In this document: positions 31,977-47,222 of the stretch, one piece after another | Layout: each line of letters starts with the position of its first letter | Numbering within the stretch: position 1 is the first letter of the stretch | Assembly: GCF_050947335.1 (NCBI RefSeq) | Contig: NW_027473343.1 | Coordinates: forward strand, 186,001-250,000 | Length of the DNA stretch: 64,000 nt | Direction of reading: 5' to 3' | From: Megachile rotundata | Lineage: Eukaryota > Arthropoda > Insecta > Hymenoptera > Megachilidae | The notes under the pieces: model-generated | What the model was told of the DNA's origin: nothing | Database searches by the model: none | Seen by the model: the letters and a program-made list of their open reading frames with translations, nothing else | Made by a program: the position numbers and the translations under genes

Positions 31977-34101
31977 TCACAATCATACAATCACAATCAT
32001 ACTATCGCAATCATACAATCGCAATCATACCATCACAATCATACAGTCACAACCATACAATCATAATCATACAATCACAATCATACAATCATAATCATAC
32101 AATCACAATCATACAATCGCAATCATACAATCACAATCATACAATCACAATCATACTATCGCAATCATACAATCACAATCATACAATCACAATCATACAT
32201 TCAAAGTCATGCAATCACAATCATACAATCACAATCATGCAATCACAATCGTACAATCACAATCGTACAATCACAATCGCACAATCACAATCGCACAATC
32301 ACAATCATACAATCACAGTCATACAATCACAATCATACAATCACAATCATACTATCACAATCATACAATCACAATCATACAATCACAATCATACAATCAA
32401 TATCATTCAATCACAATCATACAATCACAATCATGCAATCACAATCATACAATCGCTTTCATACTATCGCAATCATACAATCACAATCATACAATCACAA
32501 TCGTACAATCACAATCATACAATCACAATCATACAATCACAATCATACAATCACAAAAATACAATCATAATCATACAATCACAATCATACGATCACAATC
32601 ATACAATCACAAAAATACAATCATAATCATACAATCACAATCATACAATCGCAATCATACAATCACAATCATACAATCATAATCATAGAATCACAATCAT
32701 ACGATCGCAATCATACAATCACAATCATACCATCACAATCATATAGTCACAATCATACAATCATAATCATACAATTACAATCATACATCACAATCATACA
32801 ATCACAATCATAAAATCGCAATCATACAACTACAATCTCCCAAATACAATCTCCCAAATACAATCATACAATCACAGTCATACAATCACAATCATACTAT
32901 CACAATCATACAATCACAATCATACAATCGCAATCATACAATCGCAATCACACAATCACAATCATACAATCACAATCATACAGTCACAATCATACATTCG
33001 CAATCATGCAATCGCAATCATATAATTACAATCTCCAAAATACAATCTCCCAAATACAATCATACAACCACAATCAGACAATCACAATCATACAATCACA
33101 ATCATACAATCACAGTCATATAATCACAGTCATACAATCACAATCATACAGTCACAATCATACAATCACAGACATACAATCACAATCTTACAATCACAAT
33201 CATACAATCACAATAATACAATCACAGTCATACAATCACAGTCATACAATCACAGTCATACAATCACAATCATACTATCACAATCATACAATCACAATCA
33301 TACATTCAAAGTCATACATTCGAAGTCATGCAATCACAATCATACAATCACAATCATGCAATCACAATCATACAATCACAATCATACAATCACAGTCATA
33401 CAATCACAGTCATACAATCACAATCATACTATCACAATCATACTATCGCAATCATACAATCGCAATCATACCATCACAATCATACAGTCACAACCATACA
33501 ATCATAATCATACAATCACAATCATACAATCATAATCATACAATCACAATCATACAATCACAATCATACAATCACAATCATGCAATCACAATCGTACAAT
33601 CACAATCGTACAATCACAATCGCACAATCACAATCGCACAATCACAATCATACAATCACAGTCATACAATCACAATCATACAATCACAATCATACTGTCA
33701 CAATCATACAGTCACAACCATACAATCATAATCATACAATCGCAATCATACAATCACAATCATACTATCGCAATCATACAATCACAATCATACAATCACA
33801 ATCATACAATCACAGTCATACAATCACAGTCCTACAATCACAATCGTACTATCACAATCATACAGTCACAATCATACATCACAATCATACAATCACAATC
33901 ATACTATCGCAATCATACAATCGCAATCATACCATCACAATCATACAGTCACAACCATACAATCATAATCATACAATCACAATCATACAATCATAATCAT
34001 ACAATCACAATCATACAATCGCAATCATACAATCACAATCATACAATCACAATCATACTATCGCAATCATACAATCACAATCATACAATCACAATCATAC
34101 A
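31977..34101. repeat. 1,902-bp tandem duplication, copy 1
   Basis: This matches 33879-36003 at offset 1,902, which is 12 modulo 14 as expected from two 13-bp units. The left edge lies at the 13-bp ACATCAC unit near 33876, which is a normal 14-bp unit at the corresponding point in copy 1. The right edge is at 34102 T (ACATTCAAAG) versus 36004 A. The block also matches 16.6-18.3 kb (offset 15,425). Confidence 0.85.
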
Positions 34102-36003
34102 TTCAAAGTCATGCAATCACAATCATACAATCACAATCATGCAATCACAATCGTACAATCACAATCGTACAATCACAATCGCACAATCACAATCGCACAA
34201 TCACAATCATACAATCACAGTCATACAATCACAATCATACAATCACAATCATACTATCACAATCATACAATCACAATCATACAATCACAATCATACAATC
34301 AATATCATTCAATCACAATCATACAATCACAATCATGCAATCACAATCATACAATCGCTTTCATACTATCGCAATCATACAATCACAATCATACAATCAC
34401 AATCGTACAATCACAATCATACAATCACAATCATACAATCACAATCATACAATCACAAAAATACAATCATAATCATACAATCACAATCATACGATCACAA
34501 TCATACAATCACAAAAATACAATCATAATCATACAATCACAATCATACAATCGCAATCATACAATCACAATCATACAATCATAATCATAGAATCACAATC
34601 ATACGATCGCAATCATACAATCACAATCATACCATCACAATCATATAGTCACAATCATACAATCATAATCATACAATTACAATCATACATCACAATCATA
34701 CAATCACAATCATAAAATCGCAATCATACAACTACAATCTCCCAAATACAATCTCCCAAATACAATCATACAATCACAGTCATACAATCACAATCATACT
34801 ATCACAATCATACAATCACAATCATACAATCGCAATCATACAATCGCAATCACACAATCACAATCATACAATCACAATCATACAGTCACAATCATACATT
34901 CGCAATCATGCAATCGCAATCATATAATTACAATCTCCAAAATACAATCTCCCAAATACAATCATACAACCACAATCAGACAATCACAATCATACAATCA
35001 CAATCATACAATCACAGTCATATAATCACAGTCATACAATCACAATCATACAGTCACAATCATACAATCACAGACATACAATCACAATCTTACAATCACA
35101 ATCATACAATCACAATAATACAATCACAGTCATACAATCACAGTCATACAATCACAGTCATACAATCACAATCATACTATCACAATCATACAATCACAAT
35201 CATACATTCAAAGTCATACATTCGAAGTCATGCAATCACAATCATACAATCACAATCATGCAATCACAATCATACAATCACAATCATACAATCACAGTCA
35301 TACAATCACAGTCATACAATCACAATCATACTATCACAATCATACTATCGCAATCATACAATCGCAATCATACCATCACAATCATACAGTCACAACCATA
35401 CAATCATAATCATACAATCACAATCATACAATCATAATCATACAATCACAATCATACAATCACAATCATACAATCACAATCATGCAATCACAATCGTACA
35501 ATCACAATCGTACAATCACAATCGCACAATCACAATCGCACAATCACAATCATACAATCACAGTCATACAATCACAATCATACAATCACAATCATACTGT
35601 CACAATCATACAGTCACAACCATACAATCATAATCATACAATCGCAATCATACAATCACAATCATACTATCGCAATCATACAATCACAATCATACAATCA
35701 CAATCATACAATCACAGTCATACAATCACAGTCCTACAATCACAATCGTACTATCACAATCATACAGTCACAATCATACATCACAATCATACAATCACAA
35801 TCATACTATCGCAATCATACAATCGCAATCATACCATCACAATCATACAGTCACAACCATACAATCATAATCATACAATCACAATCATACAATCATAATC
35901 ATACAATCACAATCATACAATCGCAATCATACAATCACAATCATACAATCACAATCATACTATCGCAATCATACAATCACAATCATACAATCACAATCAT
36001 ACA
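33879..36003. repeat. 1,902-bp tandem duplication, copy 2
   Basis: This is the second copy of 31977-34101. The copies overlap by about 223 bp (33879-34101). Shared private variants include CAGTCCTACAATC with CGTACTATC (33.83 and 35.74 kb) and AATATCATTCAATC (32.40 and 34.30 kb). Confidence 0.85.
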
Positions 36004-36028
36004 ATCACAATCATACAATTACAATCAT

Positions 36029-36196
36029 ACAATCACAATCATACAATCACAATCATACAATCACAATCATACAATCACAATCATACAATCACAATCATAC
36101 AATCACAATCATACAATCACAATCATACAATCACAATCATACAATCACAATCATACAATCACAATCATACAATCACAATCATACAATCACAATCAT
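36029..36196. repeat. longest perfect canonical run noticed (12 units)
   Basis: Twelve consecutive ACAATCACAATCAT units without a substitution lie just after the right edge of the 1,902-bp duplication. Other clean runs are shorter, for example 56296-56435 (10 units) and 19207-19318 (8 units). These runs fix the consensus unit. They may be the most recently expanded stretches, since older units carry variants. I did not scan exhaustively for longer runs. Confidence 0.85.
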
Positions 36197-37611
36197 ACAA
36201 TCACAGTCATACAATCACAATCCTACAATCACTATCATACTATCACAATCATACAATCACAATCATACAATCACAATCATACAATCACAATCATACATAC
36301 AAAATCATGCAATCTCAATCATACAATCACAATCATACCATCACAATCATATAGTCACAATCATACAATCATAATCATACAATTACAATCATACATCACA
36401 ATCATACAATCACAATCATGCAATCGCAATCATACAACTACAATCTCCCAAATACAATCTCCCAAATACAATCATACAATCACAGTCATACAATCACACT
36501 CATACTATCACAATCATACAATCACAATCATACAATCGCAAACATACAATCGCAATCACACAATCACAATCATACAATCACAATCATACAGTCACAATCA
36601 TACGTTCGCAATCATGCAATCGCAATCATATAATTACAATCTCCAAAATACAATCTCCCAAATACAATCATACAATCACAATCATACAATCATAATCATA
36701 CAATCACAATCATACTATCACAATCATACAATCCGAATCATACAATCACAATCATACAATAATAATCATACAATCACAATCATACAATCACAGTCATACA
36801 ATCACAATCTTACAATCACAATCCTACTATCACAATCATACAATCATAATCATACAATCACAATCATACAATCACAATCGTACAATCACAATCGTACAAT
36901 CACAATCGCACAATCACAATCATACAATCACAGTCATACAATCACAATCATACAATCACAATCATACGATCGCAATCATACAATCACAATCATACCGTCA
37001 CAATCATACAATCACAATCATACAATCATAATCATACACTTACAATCATACATCACAATCATACAATCACAATCATACAGTCACAATCATACAATCACAA
37101 TCATACAATGACAATCATTCTATCGCAATCATACAATCACAATCATACCATTACAATCATACAATCACAATCATACAATCACAATCATACAACCACAATC
37201 AGACAATCACAATCATACAATCACAATCATACAATCACAATCATGCCATCACAATCATACGATCACAATCATACAATCACAATCATACAATCACAATCAT
37301 ACAATCACAATCATACAACCACAATCATACAATCACAATCATGCAATCACAATCATACAATCGCAATCATACAATCACAATCATACTATCACAGTCATAC
37401 AATCACAGTCATACAATCACAATCATACAATCACAATCATACAGTCACAATCATACAATCACAATCATACAATCACAATCATACAATCACAATCATACAA
37501 CCACAATCAGACAATCACAGTCATACAATCGCAATCATACAATCACAATCATACCATCACAATCATACAATCACAGTCATACAATCACAGTCATACAATC
37601 ACAATCATACA

Positions 37612-38336
37612 ATCACAATCATACAAACACAATCATACAATCACAATCATACAATCACAATCATGCAATCACAATCATACAATCACAATCATACAATCAC
37701 AATCATACAATCACAGTCATACAATCACAATCTTACAATCACAATCGTACAATCACAATCATACAATCACAATCATACAAACACAATCATACAATCACAA
37801 TCATACAATCACAATCATACAATCACAATCATACAACCACAATCAGACAATCACAGTCATACAATCGCAATCATACAATCACAATCATACCATCACAATC
37901 ATACAATCACAGTCATACAATCACAGTCATACAATCACAATCATACAATCACAATCATACAGTCACAATCATACAATCACAATCATACAATCACAATCAT
38001 TCTATCGCAATCATACAATCACAATCATACCATCACAATCATACAATCACAACCATACAATGACAATCATGCCATCACAATCATACGATCACAATCGTAC
38101 AATCACAATCATACCATCACAATCATACGATCACAATCATACAAACACAATCATACAATCACAATCATACAATCACAATCATGCAATCACAATCATACAA
38201 TCACAATCATACAATCACAATCATACAATCACAGTCATACAATCACAATCTTACAATCACAATCGTACAATCACAATCATACAATCACAATCATACAAAC
38301 ACAATCATACAATCACAATCATACAATCACAATCAT
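37612..38336. repeat. 518-bp direct duplication
   Basis: Segment 37612-37818 recurs as 38130-38336 at offset 518 (37 units). Both carry ACAAACACAATC, CATGCAATC, CACAGTC, CTTACAATC and CGTACAATC in that order. The edges are at 37611/38129 (A versus G) and 37819/38337 (A versus G). Confidence 0.82.
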
Positions 38337-39087
38337 GCAATCACAATCATACAATCGCAATCATACAATCACAATCATACTATCACAATCATACAAACAC
38401 AATCATACAATCACAATCATACAATCACAATCATACAATCACTATCATACAACCACAATCAGACAATCACAATCATACAATCACAATCATACAACCACAG
38501 TCATATAATCACAGTCATACAATCACAATCATACTATCACTATCATACAATCACAATCATACAATCACAGTCATACAATCGCAATCATACAATCACAATC
38601 ATACCATCACAATCATACAATCACAGTCATACAATCACAGTCATACAATCACAATCATACAATCACAATCATACAGTCACAATCATACAATCACAATCAT
38701 ACAATCACAATCACTCTATCGCAATCATACAATCACAATCATACCATCACAATCATACAATCACAACCATACAATCATAATCATACAATCACAATAATAC
38801 AATCATAATCATACAATCACAAGCATACAATCGCAATCATACACCCACAATCAGACAATTACAATCAAAATCATACAATCGCAATCTTACGATCACAATC
38901 ATTCAATCACAATCATACAATCACAATCATACAATAACTATCATACAATCACAATCATACAATCACAATCATACAATCACAATCATACAATCACAATCAT
39001 ACCATCACAATCATACGATCACAATCATACAATCACAATCATACCATCACAATCATACAATCACAGTCATACAATCACAGTCATACG

Positions 39088-39688
39088 ATCACAATCATAC
39101 AAACACAATCATACAATCACAATCATACAATCACAATCATGCAATCACAATCATACAATCGCAATCATACAATCACAATCATACTATCACAATCATAAAA
39201 TCACAATCATGCAATCACAATCATGCAATCATAATCAGACAATGACAATCATACAATCACAATCATACAATCACAATCATACAATCACAATCATACATCA
39301 CAATCATACAATCACAATCGTACAATCGCAATCATACAACTACCATCTCCCAAATACAATCATACAATCACAATCATACAATCACAATCATACAAACACA
39401 ATCATACAATCACAATCATACAATCACAATCATGCAATCACAATCATACAATCGCAATCATACAATCACAATCATACTATCACAATCATAAAATCACAAT
39501 CATGCAATCACAATCATGCAATCATAATCAGACAATGACAATCATACAATCACAATCATACAATCACAATCATACAATCACAATCATACATCACAATTAT
39601 ACAATCACAATCGTACAATCGCAATCATACAACTACCATCTCCCAAATACAATCATACAATCACAATCATACAATCACAATCATACAA
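39088..39688. repeat. 293-bp tandem duplication
   Basis: Copies 39088-39395 and 39381-39688 lie at offset 293, that is 20 units of 14 bp plus one 13-bp unit, with a 15-bp overlap. Each holds CATAAAATCAC, two CATGCAATC units, CATAATCAGAC, the ACATCAC unit and ACTACCATCTCCC. One difference was seen: CACAATTAT near 39598 versus CACAATCAT near 39305. Confidence 0.87.
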
Positions 39689-40037
39689 TCACAATCATAC
39701 TATCACAATCATACAATCACAATCATACAATCAATATCATACAATCACAATCATACAATCACAATCATGCAATCACAATCATACAATCGCATTCATACAA
39801 TCGCAATCATACAATCACAATCATACAATCACAATCTTACAATCACAATCATACAATCACAATCATACAATCGCAATCATACAATTACAATCTCCCAAAT
39901 ACAATCATACAATCACAATCATGCAATCACAATCATACAATCGCATTCATACAATCGCAATCATACAATCACAATCATACAATCACAATCATACAATCAC
40001 AATCACACAATCACAAAAATACAATCATAATCATACA

Positions 40038-41184
40038 ATCACAATCGTACAATCGCAATCATACAATTACAATCTCCCAAATACAATCATACAATCACAA
40101 TCATGCAATCACTGTCATACAATCACACTCATATAATCACAATCATACAATCACAGTCATACAATCAAAATCATACAATCGGAATCATACGATCACAATC
40201 ATACGATCACAATCATTGAATCACAATCATACAATCACAATCATACAAAAACAATCATACAATCACAATCATACAATCACAATCATACAATCACAATCAT
40301 ACAATCACAATCATACAATCGCAATCATACAATCACAATCATACCATCGCAATCATACGATCACAATCATAAAATCACAATCACACAATCACAACCATAC
40401 AATCACAATCATACAAACACAATCATACAGTCACAATCATACAATCACAATCATACAATCGCAAGCATACAATCACAATCATGCAATCACAATCATACAA
40501 TCGCGAACATACAATTACAATCTCCCAAATACAATCATACAATCACAATCATGCAATCACAATCATGCAATCACTGTCATACAATCAGACTCATATAATC
40601 ACAATCATACAATCACAGTCATACAATCAAAATCATACAATCGCAATCATACGATCACAATCATACGATCACAATCATTGAATCACAATCATACAATCAC
40701 AATCATACAATCACAATCATACAGTCACAATCATACAATCACAATCATACAATCGCAAGCATACAATCACAATCATACAATCACAATCATACAATCGCGA
40801 ACATACAATTACAATCTCCCAAATACAATCATACAATCACAATCATGCAATCACAATCATACAATCACAATCATACAATCGCAACCATACAATCACAATC
40901 ATACTATCACAATCATAAAATCACAATCATGCAATCACAATCATACAATCATAATCAGACAATGACAATCATACAATCACAATCATACAATCGCAATCAG
41001 ACAATCACAATCACACAATCACAATCATACAATCACAATCGTACAATCATAATCATACAATCACAATCATCCAACCACAATCTTACAATCACAATCATAC
41101 TATCACAATCATACAATCACAATCATACAATCACAATCATACAATCACAATCATACAATCACAATCATACAATCACAATCATAC
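40038..41184. repeat. 1.15-kb divergent block, copy 1 (pair at 56.9 kb)
   Basis: This block uses unit types rare elsewhere: CACTGTCATAC, CAGACTCATATAATC, CGCGAACATAC, CAATCGGAATC, CATTGAATC, ACAAAAACAATC and CGCAAGCATAC. The only other place I see this set is 56914-58060, at a constant offset of 16,876. One difference is CACACAATC near 40381 versus CATACAATC near 57257. Inside, the CACTGTCATAC stretch is itself repeated 462 bp apart (about 40110 and 40572). There are no genes. The preceding stretch 39689-40037 is ordinary array with AATATCATAC and CGCATTCATAC units. Confidence 0.85.
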
Positions 41185-42095
41185 AATCACAATCATACAT
41201 ACAAAATCATGCAATCTCAATCATACAATCACAATCGTGCAGTCACAATCGTACAATCATAATCATACATTGACAATCATACAATCACAATCATACAATC
41301 CCAGTCATACAATCACAATCTTACAATCACAATCATACTATCACAATCAAACAATCACAATCATACTATCACAATCATACAATCACTGTCATACACTCAC
41401 AGTCATACAATCACAATCATACAATCACAATCATACAGTCACAATCATACAATCACAATCATACAATCACAATCACACTATCGCAATCATACAATCGCAA
41501 TCATACCATCACAATCATACTATCGCAATCATACAATCACAATCATACAATCACAATAATACAATCACAATCATACAATTACAATCATACAATCACAATC
41601 ATACAATCACAATCATACAATCACAATCATACAATCACAATCATACATACAAAATCATGCAATCTCAATCATACAATCACAATCGTGCAGTCACAATCGT
41701 ACAATCATAATCATACATTGACAATCATACAATCACAATCATACAATCCCAGTCATACAATCACAATCTTACAATCACAATCATACTATCACAATCAAAC
41801 AATCACAATCATACTATCACAATCATACAATCACAGTCATACACTCACAGTCATACAATCACAATCATACAATCACAATCATACAGTCACAATCATACAA
41901 TCACAATCATACAATCACAATCACACTATCGCAATCATACAATCGCAATCATACCATCACAATCATACTATCGCAATCATACAATCACAATCATACAATC
42001 ACAATAATACAATCACAATCATACAATTACAATCATACAATCACAATCATACAATCACAATCATACAATCACAATCATACAATCACAATCATACA
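41133..42095. repeat. 448-bp tandem duplication
   Basis: Copies 41133-41647 and 41581-42095 lie at offset 448 (32 units) with a 67-bp overlap. Both carry TACATACAAAATCATGC at their starts, CGTGCAGTC, CATTGACAATC, TCCCAGTC and CACTCACAGTC. They differ at CACTGTC (41386) versus CACAGTC (41834). The same series occurs at 5.2, 8.1, 22.4 and 27.4 kb. Confidence 0.87.
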
Positions 42096-42599
42096 ATCAC
42101 AATCATACAATCACAATCATACAATCACAATCATACAATCACAATCATGCAATCACAATCATGCAATCACAATCATACAATCACAATCATACAATCGCAA
42201 TCCTACAATTACAATCTCCAAAATACAATCTCCCAAATACAATCATACAATCACAATCATACAATCATAATCATACAATCACAATCATACAATCACAATC
42301 ATACAATCACAGTCATACAATGACAATCTTACAATCACAATCATGCTATCACAATCATACAATCACAATCATACAATCACAATCATACAATCACAATCAT
42401 ACTATCACAATCATACAATCACAATCATACAATCACAATCATACAATCACAGTCATACAATCACAATCCTACAATCACTACCATACTATCACAATCATAC
42501 AATCACAATCATACAATCACAATCATACAATCACAATCATACAATCACAATCATACATACGAAATCATGCAATCTCAATCATACAATCACAATCATGCA

Positions 42600-43621
42600 A
42601 TCACAATCATACAGTCACAATCATACAATCGCAATCATGCAATCGCAATCATATAATTACAATCTCCAAAATACAATCTCCCAAATACAATCATACAATC
42701 ACAATCATACAATCACAATCATACAATCACAATCATACTATCACAATCATACAATCCGAATCATACAATCACAATCATACAATAATAATCATACAATCAC
42801 AATCATACAATCACAGTCATACAATCACAATCTTACAATCACAATCATACTATCACAATCATACAATCGTAATCATACAATCACAATCATACAATCACAA
42901 TCGTACAACCACAATCGTACAATCACAATCGCACAATCACAATCATACAATCACAGTCATACAATCACAATCATACAATCACAATCATACGATCGCAATC
43001 ATACAATCACAATCATACCATCACAATCATACAATCACAATCGTACAACCACAATCGTACAATCACAATCGCACAATCACAATCATACAATCACAGTCAT
43101 ACAATCACAATCATACAATCACAATCATACTATCACAATCATACAATCACAATCATACAATCACAATCATACAATCACAGTCATACAATCACAATCCTAC
43201 AATCACTATCATACTATCACAATCATACAATCACAATCATACAATCACAATCATACAATCACAATCATACAATCACAGTCATACAATGACAATCTTACAA
43301 TCACAATCATGCTATCACAATCATACAATCACAATCATACAATCACAATCATACATCACAATCATACAATCACAATCATACAATCACAATCATACAATCA
43401 CAAAAATACAATCATAATCATAGAATCACAATCATACGATTGCAATCATACAATCACAATCATACCATCACAATCATATAGTCACAATCATACAATCATA
43501 ATCATACAATTACAATCATACATCACAATCATACAATCACAATCATACAATCGCAATCATACAACTACAATCTCCCAAATACAATCTCCCAAATACAATC
43601 ATACAATCACAGTCATACAAT
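42600..43621. repeat. 3.06-kb-offset block, copy 1
   Basis: Positions 42686-43621 match 45748-46697 at offset 3,062, then 3,076. Positions 42600-43042 also match 46780-47222 at offset 4,180. Markers are ACAATCCGAATC, ACAATAATAATC, TCGTAATC, two CGTACAACCAC series and ACGATTGCAATC (43438 and 46511), a form I noticed only in these two copies. The stretch 42096-42599 before it follows 5.65-6.15 and 8.5-9.0 kb. Confidence 0.78.
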
Positions 43622-43980
43622 TACAGTCATACAATCACAATCTTACAATCACAATCATACAATCACAATCATACTATAAAAATCATACAATCACAATCAT
43701 ACAATCACAATCATACAATCACAGTCATACAATCACAATCTTACAAACACAATCATACTATCCCAAGCATACAATCACAATCATACAATCACAGTCATAC
43801 AATCACAATCATACTATCACAATCATACAGTCACAATCATACAATCACAATCATACAATCACAATCATACTATCGCAATCATACAATCGCAATCATACCA
43901 TCACAATCATACAGTCACAACCATACAATCATAATCATACAATCACAATCATACAATCATAATCATACAATCACAATCAT
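43622..43980. repeat. short block shared with 16.3 and 49.0 kb
   Basis: This contains ACTATAAAAATCAT (43673), ACAAACACAATC and TCCCAAGCATAC in the order seen at 48.95-49.2 kb. The 0.5-kb and 16.3-kb copies have TCCCAATCATAC instead, so the 43.7 and 49.1 kb copies are each other's closest relatives. Confidence 0.75.
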
Positions 43981-45780
43981 ACAATCACAATCATGCAATC
44001 ACAATCATACAATCACAATCATACAATCGCAATCCTACAATTACAATCTCCAAAATACAATCTCCCAAATACAATCATACAATCACAATCATACAATCAT
44101 AATCATACAATCACAATCATACAATCACAATCATACAATCACAGTCATACAATCACAATCTTACAATCACAATCATACAATCACAGTCATACAATCACAA
44201 TCCTACAATCACTATCATACTATCACAATCATACAATCACAATCATACAATCACAATCATACAATCACAATCATACATACAAAATCATGCAATCTCAATC
44301 ATACAATCACAATCATGCAATCACAATCATACAATCATAATCATACAATGACAATAATACAATCATAATCATACAATCACAATCATACAATCACAATCAT
44401 ACAATCACAATCATACAATCACAATCATACAATCACAATCATACAATCACAATCATACAATCACAATCATACAATCACAAAAATACAATCATAATCATAC
44501 AATCACAATCATACAATCGCAATCATACAATCACAATCATACAATCATAATCATAGAATCACAATCATACGATCGCAATCATACAATCACAATCATACCA
44601 TCACAATCATATAGTCACAATCATACAATCATAATCATACAATTACAATCATACATCACAATCATACAATCACAATCATGCAATCGCAATCATACAACTA
44701 CAATCTCCCAAATACAATCTCCCAAATACAATCATACAATCACAGTCATACAATCACAATCATACTATCACAATCATACAATCACAATCATACAATCGCA
44801 AACATACAATCGCAATCACACAATCACAATCATACAATCACAATCATACAGTCACAATCATACATTCGCAATCATGCAATCGCAATCATATAATTACAAT
44901 CTCCAAAATACAATCTCCCAAATACAATCATACAATCACAATCATACAATCATAATCATACAATCACAATCATACTATCACAATCATACAATCCGAATCA
45001 TACAATCACAATCATACAATAATAATCATACAATCACAATCATACAATCACAGTCATACAATCACAATCTTACAATCACAATCATACTATCACAATCACA
45101 CAATCATAATCATACAATCACAATCATACAATCACAATCGTACAATCACAATCGTACAATCACAATCGCACAATCGCAATCATACAATCACAGTCATACA
45201 ATCACAATCATACAATCACAATCATACGATCGCCATCATACAATCACAATCATACCATCACAATCATACAATCACAATCATACAATCATAATCATACACT
45301 TACAATCATACATCACAATCATACAATCACAATCATACAGTCACAATCAGACAATCACAATCATACAATCACAATCATACAATCACAATCATGCCATCAC
45401 AATCATACGATCACAATCATACAATCACAATCATACAATCACAATCATACAATCACAATCATACAACCACAATCATACAATCACAATCATGCAATCACAA
45501 TCATACAATCGCAATCATACAATCACAATCATACTATCACAGTCATACATTCACAGTCATACAATCACAATCATACAATCACAATCATACAGTCACAATC
45601 ATACAATCACAATCATACAATCACAATCATACAATCACAATCATACAACCACAATCAGACAATCACAGTCATACAATCGCAATCATACAATCACAATCAT
45701 ACCATCCCAATCATACAATCACAGTCATACAATCACAGTCATACAATCACAATCATACAATCACAATCATACAATCACAA
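43981..45780. repeat. 1.8-kb block, first of three copies
   Basis: This matches 49219-50983 at offset 5,217, becoming 5,203 after one unit is lost in a clean run, and 53114 onward (offset 9,112 at 43993). It carries a CCTACAATTAC cassette (44034) and an ATATAATTACAATC cassette (after 44874), CGCAAACATAC, CACACAATCATAATC and CGCCATCATAC. It diverges at 45781 T versus 50984 C. Confidence 0.82.
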
Positions 45781-47222
45781 TCATACAATCACAATCATAC
45801 TATCACAATCATACAATCCGAATCATACAATCACAATCATACAATAATAATCATACAATCACAATCATACAATCACAGTCATACAATCACAATCTTACAA
45901 TCACAATCATACTATCACAATCATACAATCGTAATCATACAATCACAATCATACAATCACAATCGTACAACCACAATCGTACAATCACAATCGCACAATC
46001 ACAATCATACAATCACAGTCATACAATCACAATCATACAATCACAATCATACGATCGCAATCATACAATCACAATCATACCATCACAATCATACAATCAC
46101 AATCGTACAACCACAATCGTACAATCACAATCGCACAATCACAATCATACAATCACAGTCATACAATCACAATCATACAATCACAATCATACTATCACAA
46201 TCATACAATCACAATCATACAATCACAATCATACAATCACAGTCATACAATCACAATCCTACAATCACTATCATACTATCACAATCATACAATCACAATC
46301 ATACAATCACAATCATACAATCACAATCATACAATCACAGTCATACAATGACAATCTTACAATCACAATCATGCTATCACAATCATACAATCACAATCAT
46401 ACAATCACAATCATACATCACAATCATACAATCACAATCATACAATCACAATCATACAATCACAATCATACAATCACAAAAATACAATCATAATCATAGA
46501 ATCACAATCATACGATTGCAATCATACAATCACAATCATACCATCACAATCATATAGTCACAATCATACAATCATAATCATACAATTACAATCATACATC
46601 ACAATCATACAATCACAATCATACAATCGCAATCATACAACTACAATCTCCCAAATACAATCTCCCAAATACAATCATACAATCACAGTCATACAATCAC
46701 AATCATACTATCACAATCATACAATCACAATCATACAATCGCAATCATACAATCGCAATCACACAATCACAATCATACAATCACAATCATACAGTCACAA
46801 TCATACAATCGCAATCATGCAATCGCAATCATATAATTACAATCTCCAAAATACAATCTCCCAAATACAATCATACAATCACAATCATACAATCACAATC
46901 ATACAATCACAATCATACTATCACAATCATACAATCCGAATCATACAATCACAATCATACAATAATAATCATACAATCACAATCATACAATCACAGTCAT
47001 ACAATCACAATCTTACAATCACAATCATACTATCACAATCATACAATCGTAATCATACAATCACAATCATACAATCACAATCGTACAACCACAATCGTAC
47101 AATCACAATCGCACAATCACAATCATACAATCACAGTCATACAATCACAATCATACAATCACAATCATACGATCGCAATCATACAATCACAATCATACCA
47201 TCACAATCATACAATCACAATC
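45748..47222. repeat. 3.06-kb-offset block copies 2 and 3
   Basis: Positions 45748-46697 are the second copy of 42686-43621, and 46780-47222 is a third, shorter copy of 42600-43042. The long open frames 44874-46493 and 45391-46557 run across the junctions in different frames, which is further evidence that they are not genes. Confidence 0.75.

Larger units (their letters stand above)
36004..39087. repeat. block colinear with 19.4-22.0 kb
   Basis: After the clean run, the order from about 36330 matches 19.45-20.7 kb at offset 16,892 (19526 to 36418, 20216 to 37108), with some private changes (ACGTTCGCAATC at 36602, TACCGTCAC at 36993). Near 36329 the array passes directly from the TCTCAATCATAC unit to TACCATCAC, skipping about 0.29 kb present in the 19-kb copy; a similar junction is at about 47728. 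The 37108-38508 open frame is repeat read-through. Confidence 0.72.

Noticed and set aside
42343..43962. A 539-codon open frame, and similarly long ones at 44874-46493, 57721-59271, 39502-40965, 37108-38508 and 45391-46557, as protein-coding genes
   Set aside because: The same repeating peptide is open in all three + frames, the starts are single A-to-G variants, frames overlap one another freely, and there is no domain, codon bias or gene structure. They follow from the repeat period.
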